DNA of 64,000 nucleotides from Amycolatopsis tolypomycina (GTDB taxonomy: Bacteria > Actinomycetota > Actinomycetes > Mycobacteriales > Pseudonocardiaceae). Numbering within the stretch: the first letter of the stretch is position 1; each line of letters begins with the position of its first letter. The notes beneath the pieces were generated by a model. That model had not been told where the DNA came from, ran no database searches, and saw only the letters and a list, made by a program, of their open reading frames with translations. Positions 33,299-41,682 of the stretch are shown here, piece by piece. The position numbers and the translations under genes were made by a program. The stretch is from contig NZ_FNSO01000002.1 in the NCBI RefSeq assembly GCF_900105945.1, positions 558,001 to 622,000 on the forward strand. The letters are read 5' to 3'.

Positions 33299-33952
33299 AT
33301 GAAGACTTCTCCCCGCTGGCGCCAGGCCGTCGTCTGGCTCCACGTCGTTTCCTCGGTGGCGTGGATGAGCCAGGCCCTGGCTCTCGTCGTGCTCATGTCG
33401 TCGGGTGCGCCCGCGATGGCCGAACGGCTCGACTCCGTCCTGCTCGCGCCGATGGCGAACGTGTCCGCCTTCACCGGCCTGCTGCTCGCCGGCGCGACGG
33501 CGTGGGGCTACTTCCGGCACTGGTGGGTGCTCACGAAGTTCGCGCTGACGCTGGCGCAGCTCTACGCCGGGATTTTCCTGCTGTCCCGGGCCCTGCGGGC
33601 ATCGGCGGACACCTCGGTGGTCGCCTGGCAGCAGGTCGCCGGGGCCTCCCTGATGGCGAGTGCGCTCGCGTTCCAGGCGTGGCTTTCGGTCGCGAAACCG
33701 GGGAAGAAGACGCCGTGGTCGCCGTCCGCGAAGCCGCCGGCCGCTCCTACCTGGGTGTTCGTGGCGGGCATCGCCGCCCCGGTCGTCGACGTCGCCGCCG
33801 GGATCACCCTCGGCTACCCGCTGCCGGCCCTGGAGCTGATCATGCTGATCGTTCTGCTCGGGTTTGAGCGGCGACGACGGCGTCGCCGTGCTCAGCAGCC
33901 CAGCGGCCGAACCCCTCGATCGGCTCCAGCAGCGTCTCGCCCAACGGTGTGA
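33299..33952 (+). CDS. membrane protein of unknown function
   Basis: A 217-aa protein with about five hydrophobic segments: ~8-30, ~45-65, ~70-92, ~100-120 and ~145-175. The motif WLHVVSSVAWMSQALALVVL near the N-terminus resembles small heme- or DUF2269-type integral membrane proteins; function is not known. The last ~38 residues are Arg/Pro-rich and lie over the 3' end of the convergent HxlR gene (113-bp overlap), so the tail may be the younger part. ATG 33299 is chosen as it directly precedes the first helix. Confidence 0.6.
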   Translation: MKTSPRWRQAVVWLHVVSSVAWMSQALALVVLMSSGAPAMAERLDSVLLAPMANVSAFTGLLLAGATAWGYFRHWWVLTKFALTLAQLYAGIFLLSRALRASADTSVVAWQQVAGASLMASALAFQAWLSVAKPGKKTPWSPSAKPPAAPTWVFVAGIAAPVVDVAAGITLGYPLPALELIMLIVLLGFERRRRRRRAQQPSGRTPRSAPAASRPTV

Positions 33953-34166
33953 GCGCGTACGCGCCTTCGCGGCGCTCGACGAGACCGTCGGACTCCAGGC
34001 GCCGCACGGTTTCCGTGAGCACCTTGGCGCTGATGCCGCCGATCGTGCGCCGCAGGTCGGCGTGCCGCCGCGGGCCGTCGCGCAACGCCCACAGCACCAC
34101 CGGGTTCCACGTGTTGGCGACCAGGTCGAAGGCGAGCCGCGTGCGGCAGTCCGCGAGGAAGTCCAT
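33840..34166 (-). CDS. HxlR-family winged-helix regulator
   Basis: A 108-aa one-domain regulator. It contains FDLVANTWNPVVLWALRDGPRRHADLRRTIGGISAKVLTETVRRLESDGLVERR, a full HxlR winged helix, but lacks the frequent N-terminal Cys used for redox or aldehyde sensing; a Cys at position 7 (LADCRTR) could play that part. It diverges from the NADP-binding oxidoreductase gene (69 bp apart), which it probably regulates. The 3' end overlaps the convergent membrane-protein gene by 113 bp. Confidence 0.85.
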   Translation of the reverse strand: MDFLADCRTRLAFDLVANTWNPVVLWALRDGPRRHADLRRTIGGISAKVLTETVRRLESDGLVERREGAYALTPLGETLLEPIEGFGRWAAEHGDAVVAAQTRAERSA

Positions 34167-34234
34167 GGTTACCGTTCGGTTCCTTCCCGGGTTCCTACCG
34201 TCGTGCTGGTACCAGCCAAGCACAAGGAGGACGC

Positions 34235-34819
34235 ATGCGGATCGGGATCTTCGGCACGGGCGGGATGGCGGACGCGCTGGGCACGCAGTGGGCACGCCAC
34301 GACCTCATGGTGAGCGGCCGGTCCGACCCCGCCCCGCTGGCCGAGCGGCTCGGCGCGGCGACCGGAACGTGGCGCGAGACGGCCGCCTTCGCCGACGTGC
34401 TGCTGCTGGCCGTCCCCGCCGTCGCGATCGGCGAGGTGCTCGCCGAGGCGGGCCCGCTCGCCGGGAAGGTGCTGGTGGACTGCACCAACGACCCCGGACT
34501 GACGGGCGCCCCGGTGGCGTCGCGGATCGCCACGGACGCTCACGTGGTGAAGGCGTTCAACCTCGCCCACGTCGATGTCTGGCGAATGACGCCGCCGGCG
34601 TTCGACGGCCGCCCGCTGTCGGTCCCGTTGTGCGGCGACGACCCGGCGGCCCTCGAGGCCGTCAGCACGCTGGTGCGCGACATCGGCGCCAAGCCGGTCC
34701 ACGCGGGCGGCCTCGACCGCGCGGCCCTGCTGGAGGCCACGGCGGCGTTCGCCATCGGGCTCTGGTTCGCCGGCGAAGACGCCCAGGCGATCCTGACCCC
34801 GATCGCCCCTACAAGATGA
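34235..34819 (+). CDS. NADPH-binding oxidoreductase (F420-NADP reductase-like)
   Basis: A 194-aa Rossmann protein starting MRIGIFGTGGMADALGTQWARHDLMVSGRS, the dinucleotide-binding GxGGMA followed by a strand and SGRS that fits NADP(H). The HVVKAFNLAHVDVW segment corresponds to the family motif VKAFN. Members reduce F420 or act as small NADP-dependent dehydrogenases. A textbook Shine-Dalgarno (AAGGAGG) is 5 nt before the ATG. It is divergent from hxlR, a common pairing for inducible oxidoreductases. Confidence 0.85.
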   Translation: MRIGIFGTGGMADALGTQWARHDLMVSGRSDPAPLAERLGAATGTWRETAAFADVLLLAVPAVAIGEVLAEAGPLAGKVLVDCTNDPGLTGAPVASRIATDAHVVKAFNLAHVDVWRMTPPAFDGRPLSVPLCGDDPAALEAVSTLVRDIGAKPVHAGGLDRAALLEATAAFAIGLWFAGEDAQAILTPIAPTR

Positions 34820-34912
34820 TGATGTATTCCACCATGGTCCCCTCCTGGGTCGCGAAGCGTCCACGCTAACGCGAAACCACGCCGCCGGGTTGCGCTCATC
34901 GGCGCAACTCGG

Positions 34913-37417
34913 TCAGTGCGCGCCCACCTCGGTCACCCGGACGACCGCCATCCCGGCCTCGTCCGACGCGGCCAGGTCGACCTCGGCGCTGATGCCCCAG
35001 TCGTGGTCGCCGGCCGGGTCGTCGAAGATCTGGCGCACCTTCCAGACGTCCGGCTGCTGCTCGATCATCAGCAGCTGCGGGCCGCGGGCGTCCGGGCCGG
35101 TGCCGAGCGTCTCGTACTCCTCGAAGTAGTCCTCGATCGCTTCCTGCCACGCGTCGGCGTCCCAGCCCGAAGCCGCGTCCAGCTCGCCGAGCGGGAACCA
35201 CGCCCGGCGCGCGAACAGCTCGACCCGGCGGAACAGCTCGTTGCGGACCAGGACGCGGAACGCGCGCTCGTTGCGGGTGACGGCCGGCGGTTCGGACGGC
35301 GGCCGCGTCGAGACCGGCCCCTCCTCGGTGGGGTGCCGCAGCGCTTCCCACTCGTCGAGCAGGCTCGAGTCGACCTGGCGGACGAGCTCGCCGAGCCACT
35401 CGATGAGGTCCTGCAGCGGCTCGGTCTTGGCTTCGTCCGGGACGGTGTGGCGCAGGGCGTCGTAGACGTCGGCGAGGTAGCGCAGCACCAGGCCTTCGGA
35501 GCGGGCCAGCTGGTAGAAGCCGATGTACTCGACGAAGTTCATCGCGCGCTCGTACATGTCCCGCACGACCGACTTCGGCGACAGCTCGTAGTCGGCGACC
35601 CACGGGTGGCCTTGCCGGTAGCTGTGGAACGCGCCCTGCAGCAGCTCTTCCAGGGGCTTCGGGTAGCTGATGTTCTCGAGGAGCTCCATGCGTTCGTCGT
35701 ATTCGATGCCTTCGGCCTTCATGGCCTGGACGGCCTCGCCGCGGGCCTTGAACTGCTGCTGCGACAGGACCGGCCGCGGGTTGTCCACAGTGGATTCCAC
35801 AATAGACACGACGTCGAGCGGGTAGGACGGCGATTCCATGTCCAGGAGCTCGATCGCGGCGAGCGCGAACGGCGAAAGGGGCTGGTTGAGCGCGAAGTCG
35901 AACTGGAGGTCGACGGTGAGCCGGATGATCCGGCCTTGTTCGTCCGGTTCGGACAGTCGTTCGACGACGCCGGCGGCGAGCAGCGCGCGGTAGATCGCGA
36001 TGGCGCGCAGGATGAGCTTGCGCTGGGACGCGCGGTCCTCGTGGTTGTCCTCGAGGAGGTGGCGCATCGAGTCGAAGGCGTTGCCCGGCCGCGAGATCAC
36101 GTTGAGCAGCATCGAGTGCGAGACCTTGAAGCTGGACGTCAGCGGCTCGGGGTCGGCCGCGATGAGCCGGTCGAACGTGCTCTCGGTCCAGTTGACGAAC
36201 CCTTCCGGGGCTTTCTTCCGGACGATCTTCTTTTTCTTCTTCGGGTCGTCGCCGGCCTTCTCGAGGGCCTTGGCGTTCTCGACGACGTGGTCGGGCGCCT
36301 GGACGACGACGTAGCCGTCGGTGTCGTAGCCGGCGCGCCCGGCCCGGCCGGCGATCTGGTGGAACTCGCGCGCCTTGAGGTGGCGCTGGCGGACGCCGTC
36401 GTACTTCGTGAGCGCGGAGAAGACCACCGTCCGGATGGGGACGTTGATGCCGACGCCGAGGGTGTCGGTCCCGCAGATCACCTTGAGCAGCCCGGACTGG
36501 GCGAGGGTCTCGACCAATCGACGGTACTTGGGCAGCATCCCGGCGTGGTGGACGCCGATGCCGTGGCGGACCAGCCGCGAGAGCGTCTTGCCGAAGCCGG
36601 CGGCGAACCGGAAGTCGCCGATCAGCTCGGCGATGGCCTCCTTCTCGGCCTTCGACGTGACGTTGATGCTCATCAGCGTCTGCGCCCGCTCGATGGCCGC
36701 GGCCTGCGAGAAGTGCACGACGTAGACGGGCGCCTGACCGCCGTTGAGCAGCTCGGACATGGTCTCGTGCAGCGGCGTCAGCGCGTAGCGGAAGGTGAGC
36801 GGGACCGGGCGCTGCGCCGACGTGACCACCGCGGTCGGGCGGCCGGTGCGGCGGGTGAGGTCCTTCTCGAAGAAGGAGACGTCGCCGAGGGTCGCCGACA
36901 TCAGGACGAACTGGGCGTTCGGCAGCTCCAGCAGCGGCACCTGCCAGGCCCAGCCGCGGTCGGGCTCGGAGTAGAAGTGGAACTCGTCGGCCACGACCTG
37001 CCCGACCGGGGCGTCGGCACCGAACCGCAACGCGATGTTCGCCAGGATTTCGGCCGTGCAGCAGATGATCGGCGCGTCCGGGTTGACGCTGGAGTCGCCG
37101 GTCATCATCCCGACGTTGTCGGCGCCGAAGATGTCGATGAGCTGGAAGAACTTCTCCGAGACGAGGGCCTTGATGGGCGCGGTGTAGTAGCTGCGGCGGC
37201 CCTGGGCGAGCGCGGTGAAGTGCGCGCCGACGGCGACGAGGCTCTTCCCGGAGCCGGTCGGCGTCGAAAGGATGACGTTCGATCCGGAGACGACCTCCAT
37301 CACCGCCTCCTCCTGCGCCGGGTACAGCTCGATGCCCCGTTCGGCCGTCCAGGTGGTGAAGGCTTCGAAGAGGGCGTCGGGGTCGGGATCCGCAGGCAGG
37401 AGGTCTGTGAGAGTCAT
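34913..37417 (-). CDS. Ski2-like DEAD/DEAH-box helicase with DUF3516
   Basis: An 834-aa ATP-dependent RNA or DNA helicase. Motif I is STPTGSGKS (51-59), Ia TAPIKALVSEKFF, motif II DEFH (144-147), motif III MSATLG and motif VI HQIAGRAGRAGYDTDG. Between motifs IV and VI is GIGVHHAGMLPKYRRLVE, typical of Ski2/Mtr4-like enzymes. The C-terminal ~400 residues correspond to DUF3516. Likely role: RNA turnover or remodelling. The ATG at 37417 has no clear Shine-Dalgarno. It diverges from the acidic protein gene. It contains TCCACAGTGGA at 35784-35794 and a near copy at 35796-35806. Confidence 0.92.
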   Translation of the reverse strand: MTLTDLLPADPDPDALFEAFTTWTAERGIELYPAQEEAVMEVVSGSNVILSTPTGSGKSLVAVGAHFTALAQGRRSYYTAPIKALVSEKFFQLIDIFGADNVGMMTGDSSVNPDAPIICCTAEILANIALRFGADAPVGQVVADEFHFYSEPDRGWAWQVPLLELPNAQFVLMSATLGDVSFFEKDLTRRTGRPTAVVTSAQRPVPLTFRYALTPLHETMSELLNGGQAPVYVVHFSQAAAIERAQTLMSINVTSKAEKEAIAELIGDFRFAAGFGKTLSRLVRHGIGVHHAGMLPKYRRLVETLAQSGLLKVICGTDTLGVGINVPIRTVVFSALTKYDGVRQRHLKAREFHQIAGRAGRAGYDTDGYVVVQAPDHVVENAKALEKAGDDPKKKKKIVRKKAPEGFVNWTESTFDRLIAADPEPLTSSFKVSHSMLLNVISRPGNAFDSMRHLLEDNHEDRASQRKLILRAIAIYRALLAAGVVERLSEPDEQGRIIRLTVDLQFDFALNQPLSPFALAAIELLDMESPSYPLDVVSIVESTVDNPRPVLSQQQFKARGEAVQAMKAEGIEYDERMELLENISYPKPLEELLQGAFHSYRQGHPWVADYELSPKSVVRDMYERAMNFVEYIGFYQLARSEGLVLRYLADVYDALRHTVPDEAKTEPLQDLIEWLGELVRQVDSSLLDEWEALRHPTEEGPVSTRPPSEPPAVTRNERAFRVLVRNELFRRVELFARRAWFPLGELDAASGWDADAWQEAIEDYFEEYETLGTGPDARGPQLLMIEQQPDVWKVRQIFDDPAGDHDWGISAEVDLAASDEAGMAVVRVTEVGAH

Positions 37418-37568
37418 CAGGCGTCCATCGTGCCATCCGCTCGTCGCAAAGTCGGCAGGGGCGATCGCATCGCGAGTGGGAAACCCGTAGGCTTCGCGGT
37501 ACCGCGCGTCGACTGGGTGATCCTTCCGGTCCCGCGCGCACACGGGCGGTACTCCGGAGGGCTTAGGA

Positions 37569-38819
37569 ATGGCACAGGACATCATCCCGATCGAACTCGG
37601 CCTGCCGCAGGGCGACGTCGTCACCCTGTGGGCGCCGCGCTGGCGGGAAGACGGCGAGGAGTGGGAAGCGTTCCTCGGCGACGAGGACGACCTGTACGCC
37701 TTCGCCGATGCCGCCCACCTGGCCGCGTTCGTGCGCACGTCCGAGCGGCACGACCTGCTCGACCACCCGGCCTGGGACGCGGTGCCGTCGCTGAACGTGC
37801 CCGAGCTGATCCCGGACGAGGACCACACGTACGACCTCGTCGGCGTGCCGGAGCTGGTCGCCGAGGAGCCGGACGTCTGGCACATCGCGGAGCTGGCGGA
37901 GATCGTCGGCATCGTGCGGTCGCTCGCCGACGTGTGCGACCTCGAGGAGGTCCACGAGATCCTCGACTCGACCGAGGGCTTCTCGCTGCTCGACCAGGGC
38001 ACGCTGCCGTTCACCGGGAGCGTCGGCATCCAGGTGTGGAACGACCTGTCCGAGACGGTGTCGCAGAAGTGGGACACCGTGCTCGACGCGATCGACGGCC
38101 TGGTGACCCAGCCGGAGGTCGACGAGAAGGTGCTGGAGCAGACGGCCGAGGAGCTGGCCGCGTTCCACGAGGAGTCCGCGGAGGCCGAGGCCGGCGCCGA
38201 GGGCGAAGAGGACCTCGAGGCGCTCTCGGACGACTCCGCTTCGGAGGAAGAAGAGGGCCCGGTCGGCTTCTGGGCCGAGGTCGGCATCGACCCGATCAAG
38301 ATCATCACGTCGGGCGCGGAGTACTACACGCTGCGCTGCTACCTCGACGACGCCCCGGTGTTCCTGGGCAGCGAGGGCGAGATCGACGTGTTCACGTCTC
38401 CGAGCGCGCTCGCCAGGGCCCTGGCCGACGGCAAGGACCTGGCCGACACGGACCTCGCGGACGTGTCCACGTGGGACGAGGTCCTGGCCAAGGCGACGGC
38501 GGGCGAGCTCGAGATCGAGGTCGACCCGGAGAACACGTACGTCCTGACGGGCCTGGACGCGGACATCGCGGAGGGCCCGGAGTCGATCGACCCGACCCAG
38601 CTGGAGCTGGCGGTCGAGCTGATCACGGACGCGGCGGAGTGGGCAGGCGACGAATCGGCCGAGACGGCACTGGCGAGCAACGAAAGCCTGGGCTGGCTGG
38701 TGTCGTTCGTCCTGCGCCCGGACCCGACGCGCCTGGAGCCGTCGGCCCCGTTCGACGCCGAGCAGGGCGCGTGGCGCAAGCTGGTCGAAACTTTCGAGAA
38801 CCGCCTGACGGTGGCTTGA
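37569..38819 (+). CDS. acidic two-repeat protein of unknown function
   Basis: A 416-aa, very acidic, soluble protein. Two similar halves can be aligned by eye: residues ~33-100 (EAFLGDEDDLYAF ... EDHTYDLVGVPELVAEEP) and ~263-340 (PVFLGSEGEIDVF ... ENTYVLTGLDADIAEGP). They are joined by a Glu/Asp/Ala linker (~200-230). No catalytic motif or signal peptide is present. Similar proteins in actinobacteria have been loosely labelled primosomal, without support that I know of. Shine-Dalgarno CGGAGGGC precedes the ATG. Divergent from the helicase, with which it might share a process. Confidence 0.7.
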   Translation: MAQDIIPIELGLPQGDVVTLWAPRWREDGEEWEAFLGDEDDLYAFADAAHLAAFVRTSERHDLLDHPAWDAVPSLNVPELIPDEDHTYDLVGVPELVAEEPDVWHIAELAEIVGIVRSLADVCDLEEVHEILDSTEGFSLLDQGTLPFTGSVGIQVWNDLSETVSQKWDTVLDAIDGLVTQPEVDEKVLEQTAEELAAFHEESAEAEAGAEGEEDLEALSDDSASEEEEGPVGFWAEVGIDPIKIITSGAEYYTLRCYLDDAPVFLGSEGEIDVFTSPSALARALADGKDLADTDLADVSTWDEVLAKATAGELEIEVDPENTYVLTGLDADIAEGPESIDPTQLELAVELITDAAEWAGDESAETALASNESLGWLVSFVLRPDPTRLEPSAPFDAEQGAWRKLVETFENRLTVA

Positions 38820-38828
38820 GTTTTCTTC

Positions 38829-38865
38829 CGAAGGCCGCCTCCCGCGGGTTGGGAGGCGGCCTTCG
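38829..38865 (+). terminator. intrinsic-type terminator hairpin
   Basis: CGAAGGCCGCCTCCC pairs with GGGAGGCGGCCTTCG around a 7-base loop, 10 bases after the stop of the acidic protein gene. Confidence 0.85.
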
Positions 38866-38884
38866 CCGTGTCCGGGGTCCCGCG

Positions 38885-38943
38885 ATGTCATGAAAGAGTC
38901 GTTCATGACATCTGACGCCGTGAACGGGTCGTTCATGACATCC
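38885..38943. repeat. TCATGAA palindromic repeats, two units
   Basis: ATGTCATGAA (38885-38894) and TTCATGACAT (38902-38911) form a hairpin around AGAGTCG. A second unit, GTGAACGGGTCGTTCATGACATC, follows to 38943 in the same orientation. It lies between the convergent acidic-protein and MFS genes, and is unrelated in sequence to the other repeat families. Confidence 0.8.
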
Positions 38944-38960
38944 TCGCTCGGCCGGACCGC

Positions 38961-39068
38961 TCCACAGTCCCGGCCGGTTGTGGACAAGTCGGCCGGCCGC
39001 GGCTTCGGCGACCGGTTTCCGTCGTAGGCGGCCGATACGCTGGACTCGGGGGGCGCCCCCGCGGGCGG
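38961..39068. repeat. ~108-bp repeated element, copy A, with DnaA-box-like motif
   Basis: It shares with 63395-63504 a 24-bp start (TCCACAG..CGGCCGGTTGTGGA, 22/24 identical), the block GGCCGATA..CTGGACT at the same distance, and a G/C-rich end (GCGCCCCC...GGGCGG). TGTGGACAA at 38979-38987 is the exact complement of the actinobacterial DnaA box TTGTCCACA. The element ends at the stop codon of the MFS gene. Confidence 0.75.
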
Positions 39069-40274
39069 TCAGTCTCGTTGGTGCTCGGCGCGGACCGGGA
39101 CCACCAGCACCGCCAGGGCCGGGAAGACCGCCGCCACGCAGAAGGCGAGTGCGTACCTGCTGTCGCCGATCACCAGGCCCAGCAGGGGCGGGGTCAGGGA
39201 GGCCGCGATGTTCTGGCCCGTGTTCTGCGTGCCCATCGCGCGGCCCGACCACGCCAAGCCCGCCAGCTCGGCCGAGGCCGTGAAGCCCAGGCCGTTGTCC
39301 GCCACCGTGATCACCCCCGCCAGTGCCAGCGCCAGCAGCACCAGCCACGGCCAGGACGCGTCGCCCAACGCGACCAGGAGCATGACCAGGCAGCTCAAGA
39401 CCGCCAGTACCCGCATCGGGCGCAGCCGGCTGCCGACACGGTCGGACCACCACCCCGACCCGAGCCGCCCCAGGGCGCCCAGTACCTGGACCACCGCCAG
39501 GTACCAGCCCGCCGACAAGGCGCTCCAGTGCTGCACCGCCACCAGGTACACCGGCGCGAACGCCGACACCGCGAACTGCGGAACCACCAGCAGCGCGCTC
39601 GCCCCGTGCACCCGCCACAGCGCCGCGTGCCGGTACGGAGACGCGCCCGCCGAGTGAGCCACGCGAGGCGGGCGCGGCGGGTCCGTCACCAGCCACGCCA
39701 CCAGCAGCGCCACCGCGATCGCCAGCCCGGCCGGCAGCAGGACCGCCGCCCGGAAGCCGTGGTGCGCGGCCAGCGGCGGCAGCCCCAGCGCCGCGACGCC
39801 GACGCCGAGGGGCTGGGCCGTCTGGCGGATCCCCATCGCCACGCCCCGCTCGGACTTCGCGAACCAGCCCATCACGACGCGACCGCTCGCCGCGTTCACC
39901 GAAGCCGTACAGGCGCCGGCCGCCAAGAACACCCCAAAGAGGAGCCCGACCGGGTGATTTCCTATCCCGGCGTACACCAGGAGTAACCCCGAGACGCCCA
40001 GGCCAAGGGCCATGATGAGGCGCTCTCCGTAACGGTCCGCAGCCGCGCCCCACACGATCAGGGTGAACAACAACCCGATGCTCGGCGCCGCGACGACCGT
40101 GCCCGCCTCGGCCAGCGTCAGCCCCTCGGCCGCACGCATCGCCGGGACCAGGAACGGGATGCCGTAGAGGAACGAGCAGCTCGCGGTCTGCGCGGCGAGC
40201 CCGAGCGCGAGGATGAGCCACCTCCGCCGGCTCGACGAAACCTGCTCCCCCGCACCGCTCGCGACCTGCGCCAT
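39069..40274 (-). CDS. MFS transporter
   Basis: A 401-aa major-facilitator protein with 12 predicted helices. The loop 2-3 signature is WGAAADRYGERLIM, and a matching half-repeat WWSDRVGSRLRPMRVL appears in the second half. MGIRQTAQPLGVGVAALGLPPL resembles the CynX/NarK-like or oxalate/formate-type subgroup; the substrate is unknown. No strong Shine-Dalgarno precedes the ATG at 40274. The AT-rich sequence just upstream (TCAAATTATGAGAAGTTG) may hold its promoter. It converges on the acidic protein gene. Confidence 0.85.
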   Translation of the reverse strand: MAQVASGAGEQVSSSRRRWLILALGLAAQTASCSFLYGIPFLVPAMRAAEGLTLAEAGTVVAAPSIGLLFTLIVWGAAADRYGERLIMALGLGVSGLLLVYAGIGNHPVGLLFGVFLAAGACTASVNAASGRVVMGWFAKSERGVAMGIRQTAQPLGVGVAALGLPPLAAHHGFRAAVLLPAGLAIAVALLVAWLVTDPPRPPRVAHSAGASPYRHAALWRVHGASALLVVPQFAVSAFAPVYLVAVQHWSALSAGWYLAVVQVLGALGRLGSGWWSDRVGSRLRPMRVLAVLSCLVMLLVALGDASWPWLVLLALALAGVITVADNGLGFTASAELAGLAWSGRAMGTQNTGQNIAASLTPPLLGLVIGDSRYALAFCVAAVFPALAVLVVPVRAEHQRD

Positions 40275-40374
40275 CTTCGCACCGTCTCAAATTATGAGAA
40301 GTTGTTCCTACATGGTGAACGATAGTTGGCATGACTAAGGACCGCAAGCGAGTTGCGGTCCGAAGCGGGGAGGG

Positions 40375-41469
40375 TCAGGCGAGGGCGGCGTACCCGGGCT
40401 TGATGACGTCGTCGATGAGCGCGAGCCGGGCGTCGAAATCGATGAACGCGGATTTCATCGCGTTGATCGTGAACCAGCGGAAGTCGTCGATACCATAGCC
40501 GAACGTCTCGTGCAGCGCGGCGAATTCGCTGGTCATCGTGCATCCGCTCATCAGCCGGTTGTCCGTGTTCACCGTCACCCGGAAGCGCAGCTTGGCGAGC
40601 AGGCCGATGGGATGCTCGGCGATCGAGCGGACCGTGCCTGTTTGGACGTTCGACGTCGGGCAGATCTCCAGGGGGATGCGGCGGTCCCGGACGTAGGCGG
40701 CCAACCGTCCAAGGTGGACCGTGCCGTCCGCGTCGGTCTTGATGTCCTCGGCGATGCGCACGCCGTGCCCGAGCCGCTCGGCGCCGCAGTGCTGAATCGC
40801 TTCCCAAATGGACGGCAAACCGAAAGCTTCCCCCGCATGAATGGTGAAGTGCGCATTGTTCTGACGCAGGTATTCGAACGCGTCCAGATTGCGGGTCGGC
40901 GGGAATCCGTCCTCGGGGCCGGCGATGTCGAACCCGGCCACGCCGGCGTCGCGGTAGCGGACGGCCAGGTTCGCGATCTCGAGCGCGCGGGCGTGCTGGC
41001 GCATCGCGCAGAGCAACGTCCCGACGCGGATCGTGCCGCCGTTCGCGGCTACCCGCCGTGCGCCCTCCGTGAACCCCGCCTGGACAGCCTCAACCACCGC
41101 ATCGAGTGACAGACCGCGTTCGACGAACAACTCCGGGGCGTAGCGCACCTCGGCGTAGACGACGCCGTCGGCGGCCAGGTCCTCGACCGCCTCCGCGGCG
41201 ACCCTGACCAGCGCTTCCTCCGTCTGCATCACCCCGCAGGTGTGCGCGAAGGTCTCGAGGTAGGAAACGAGTGAGCCGGAGTCGGCCGCTCGGCGGAACC
41301 AGTTGCCCAGCTCGGCCGGGTCGGTGGTGGGCAAACCGGCATAACCGGTCGCGTCGGCGAGCTCGGCGACGGTCGCCGGGCGCAGGCCGCCGTCGAGGTG
41401 GTCGTGCAGCAGCACCTTGGGTGCGCGGCGGAGTGTCTCGGTGGGCAGAACAGGGCTTTCGTCAGGCAT
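40375..41469 (-). CDS. add: adenosine deaminase
   Basis: A 364-aa zinc hydrolase converting adenosine or deoxyadenosine to inosine or deoxyinosine. Metal and catalytic residues are seen: H22 and H24 in [15 protein letters not shown] with the third His and the catalytic Glu, ERLGHGVRI with the catalytic His, and NTDN with the Asp pair. The N-terminal [14 protein letters not shown] is the actinobacterial form. It belongs to the nucleoside salvage theme of the window but is not in the transporter operon. A TACCGT box (41476-41481) 6 nt before the ATG suggests a leaderless or very short 5' end. Confidence 0.95.
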   Translation of the reverse strand: MPDESPVLPTETLRRAPKVLLHDHLDGGLRPATVAELADATGYAGLPTTDPAELGNWFRRAADSGSLVSYLETFAHTCGVMQTEEALVRVAAEAVEDLAADGVVYAEVRYAPELFVERGLSLDAVVEAVQAGFTEGARRVAANGGTIRVGTLLCAMRQHARALEIANLAVRYRDAGVAGFDIAGPEDGFPPTRNLDAFEYLRQNNAHFTIHAGEAFGLPSIWEAIQHCGAERLGHGVRIAEDIKTDADGTVHLGRLAAYVRDRRIPLEICPTSNVQTGTVRSIAEHPIGLLAKLRFRVTVNTDNRLMSGCTMTSEFAALHETFGYGIDDFRWFTINAMKSAFIDFDARLALIDDVIKPGYAALA

Positions 41470-41475
41470 CCCCCA

Positions 41476-41481
41476 ACGGTA
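41476..41481 (-). promoter_or_regulatory. -10 box of adenosine deaminase gene (possible leaderless start)
   Basis: TACCGT on the minus strand is 6 nt before the ATG. GGGGG directly abuts the start codon, so a very short leader cannot be excluded. Confidence 0.35.
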
Positions 41482-41682
41482 ACCTCGTTGTCATTCCCCT
41501 ACATGGCCGTAACTCTCAGGCTCGGGCTAACCCTCAGCGTTGAGGATCATGTCCCGAATCGGCCATCCGGGGGCAGCCTCCGCAATAGCCTCTTCACGGG
41601 GGCCATACAGACAGCAATTTTTGCAATCGATAAGCTTCGTGGCACGTCCCTCCATTTCCCCGCCGACGAAGGACACACAGCA

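Noticed and set aside
34916..38893. 1325-codon plus-strand ORF across the helicase gene
   Set aside because: Antisense shadow of the DUF3516 helicase; its translation has no domain and is Val/Asp/Arg-biased as such shadows are.
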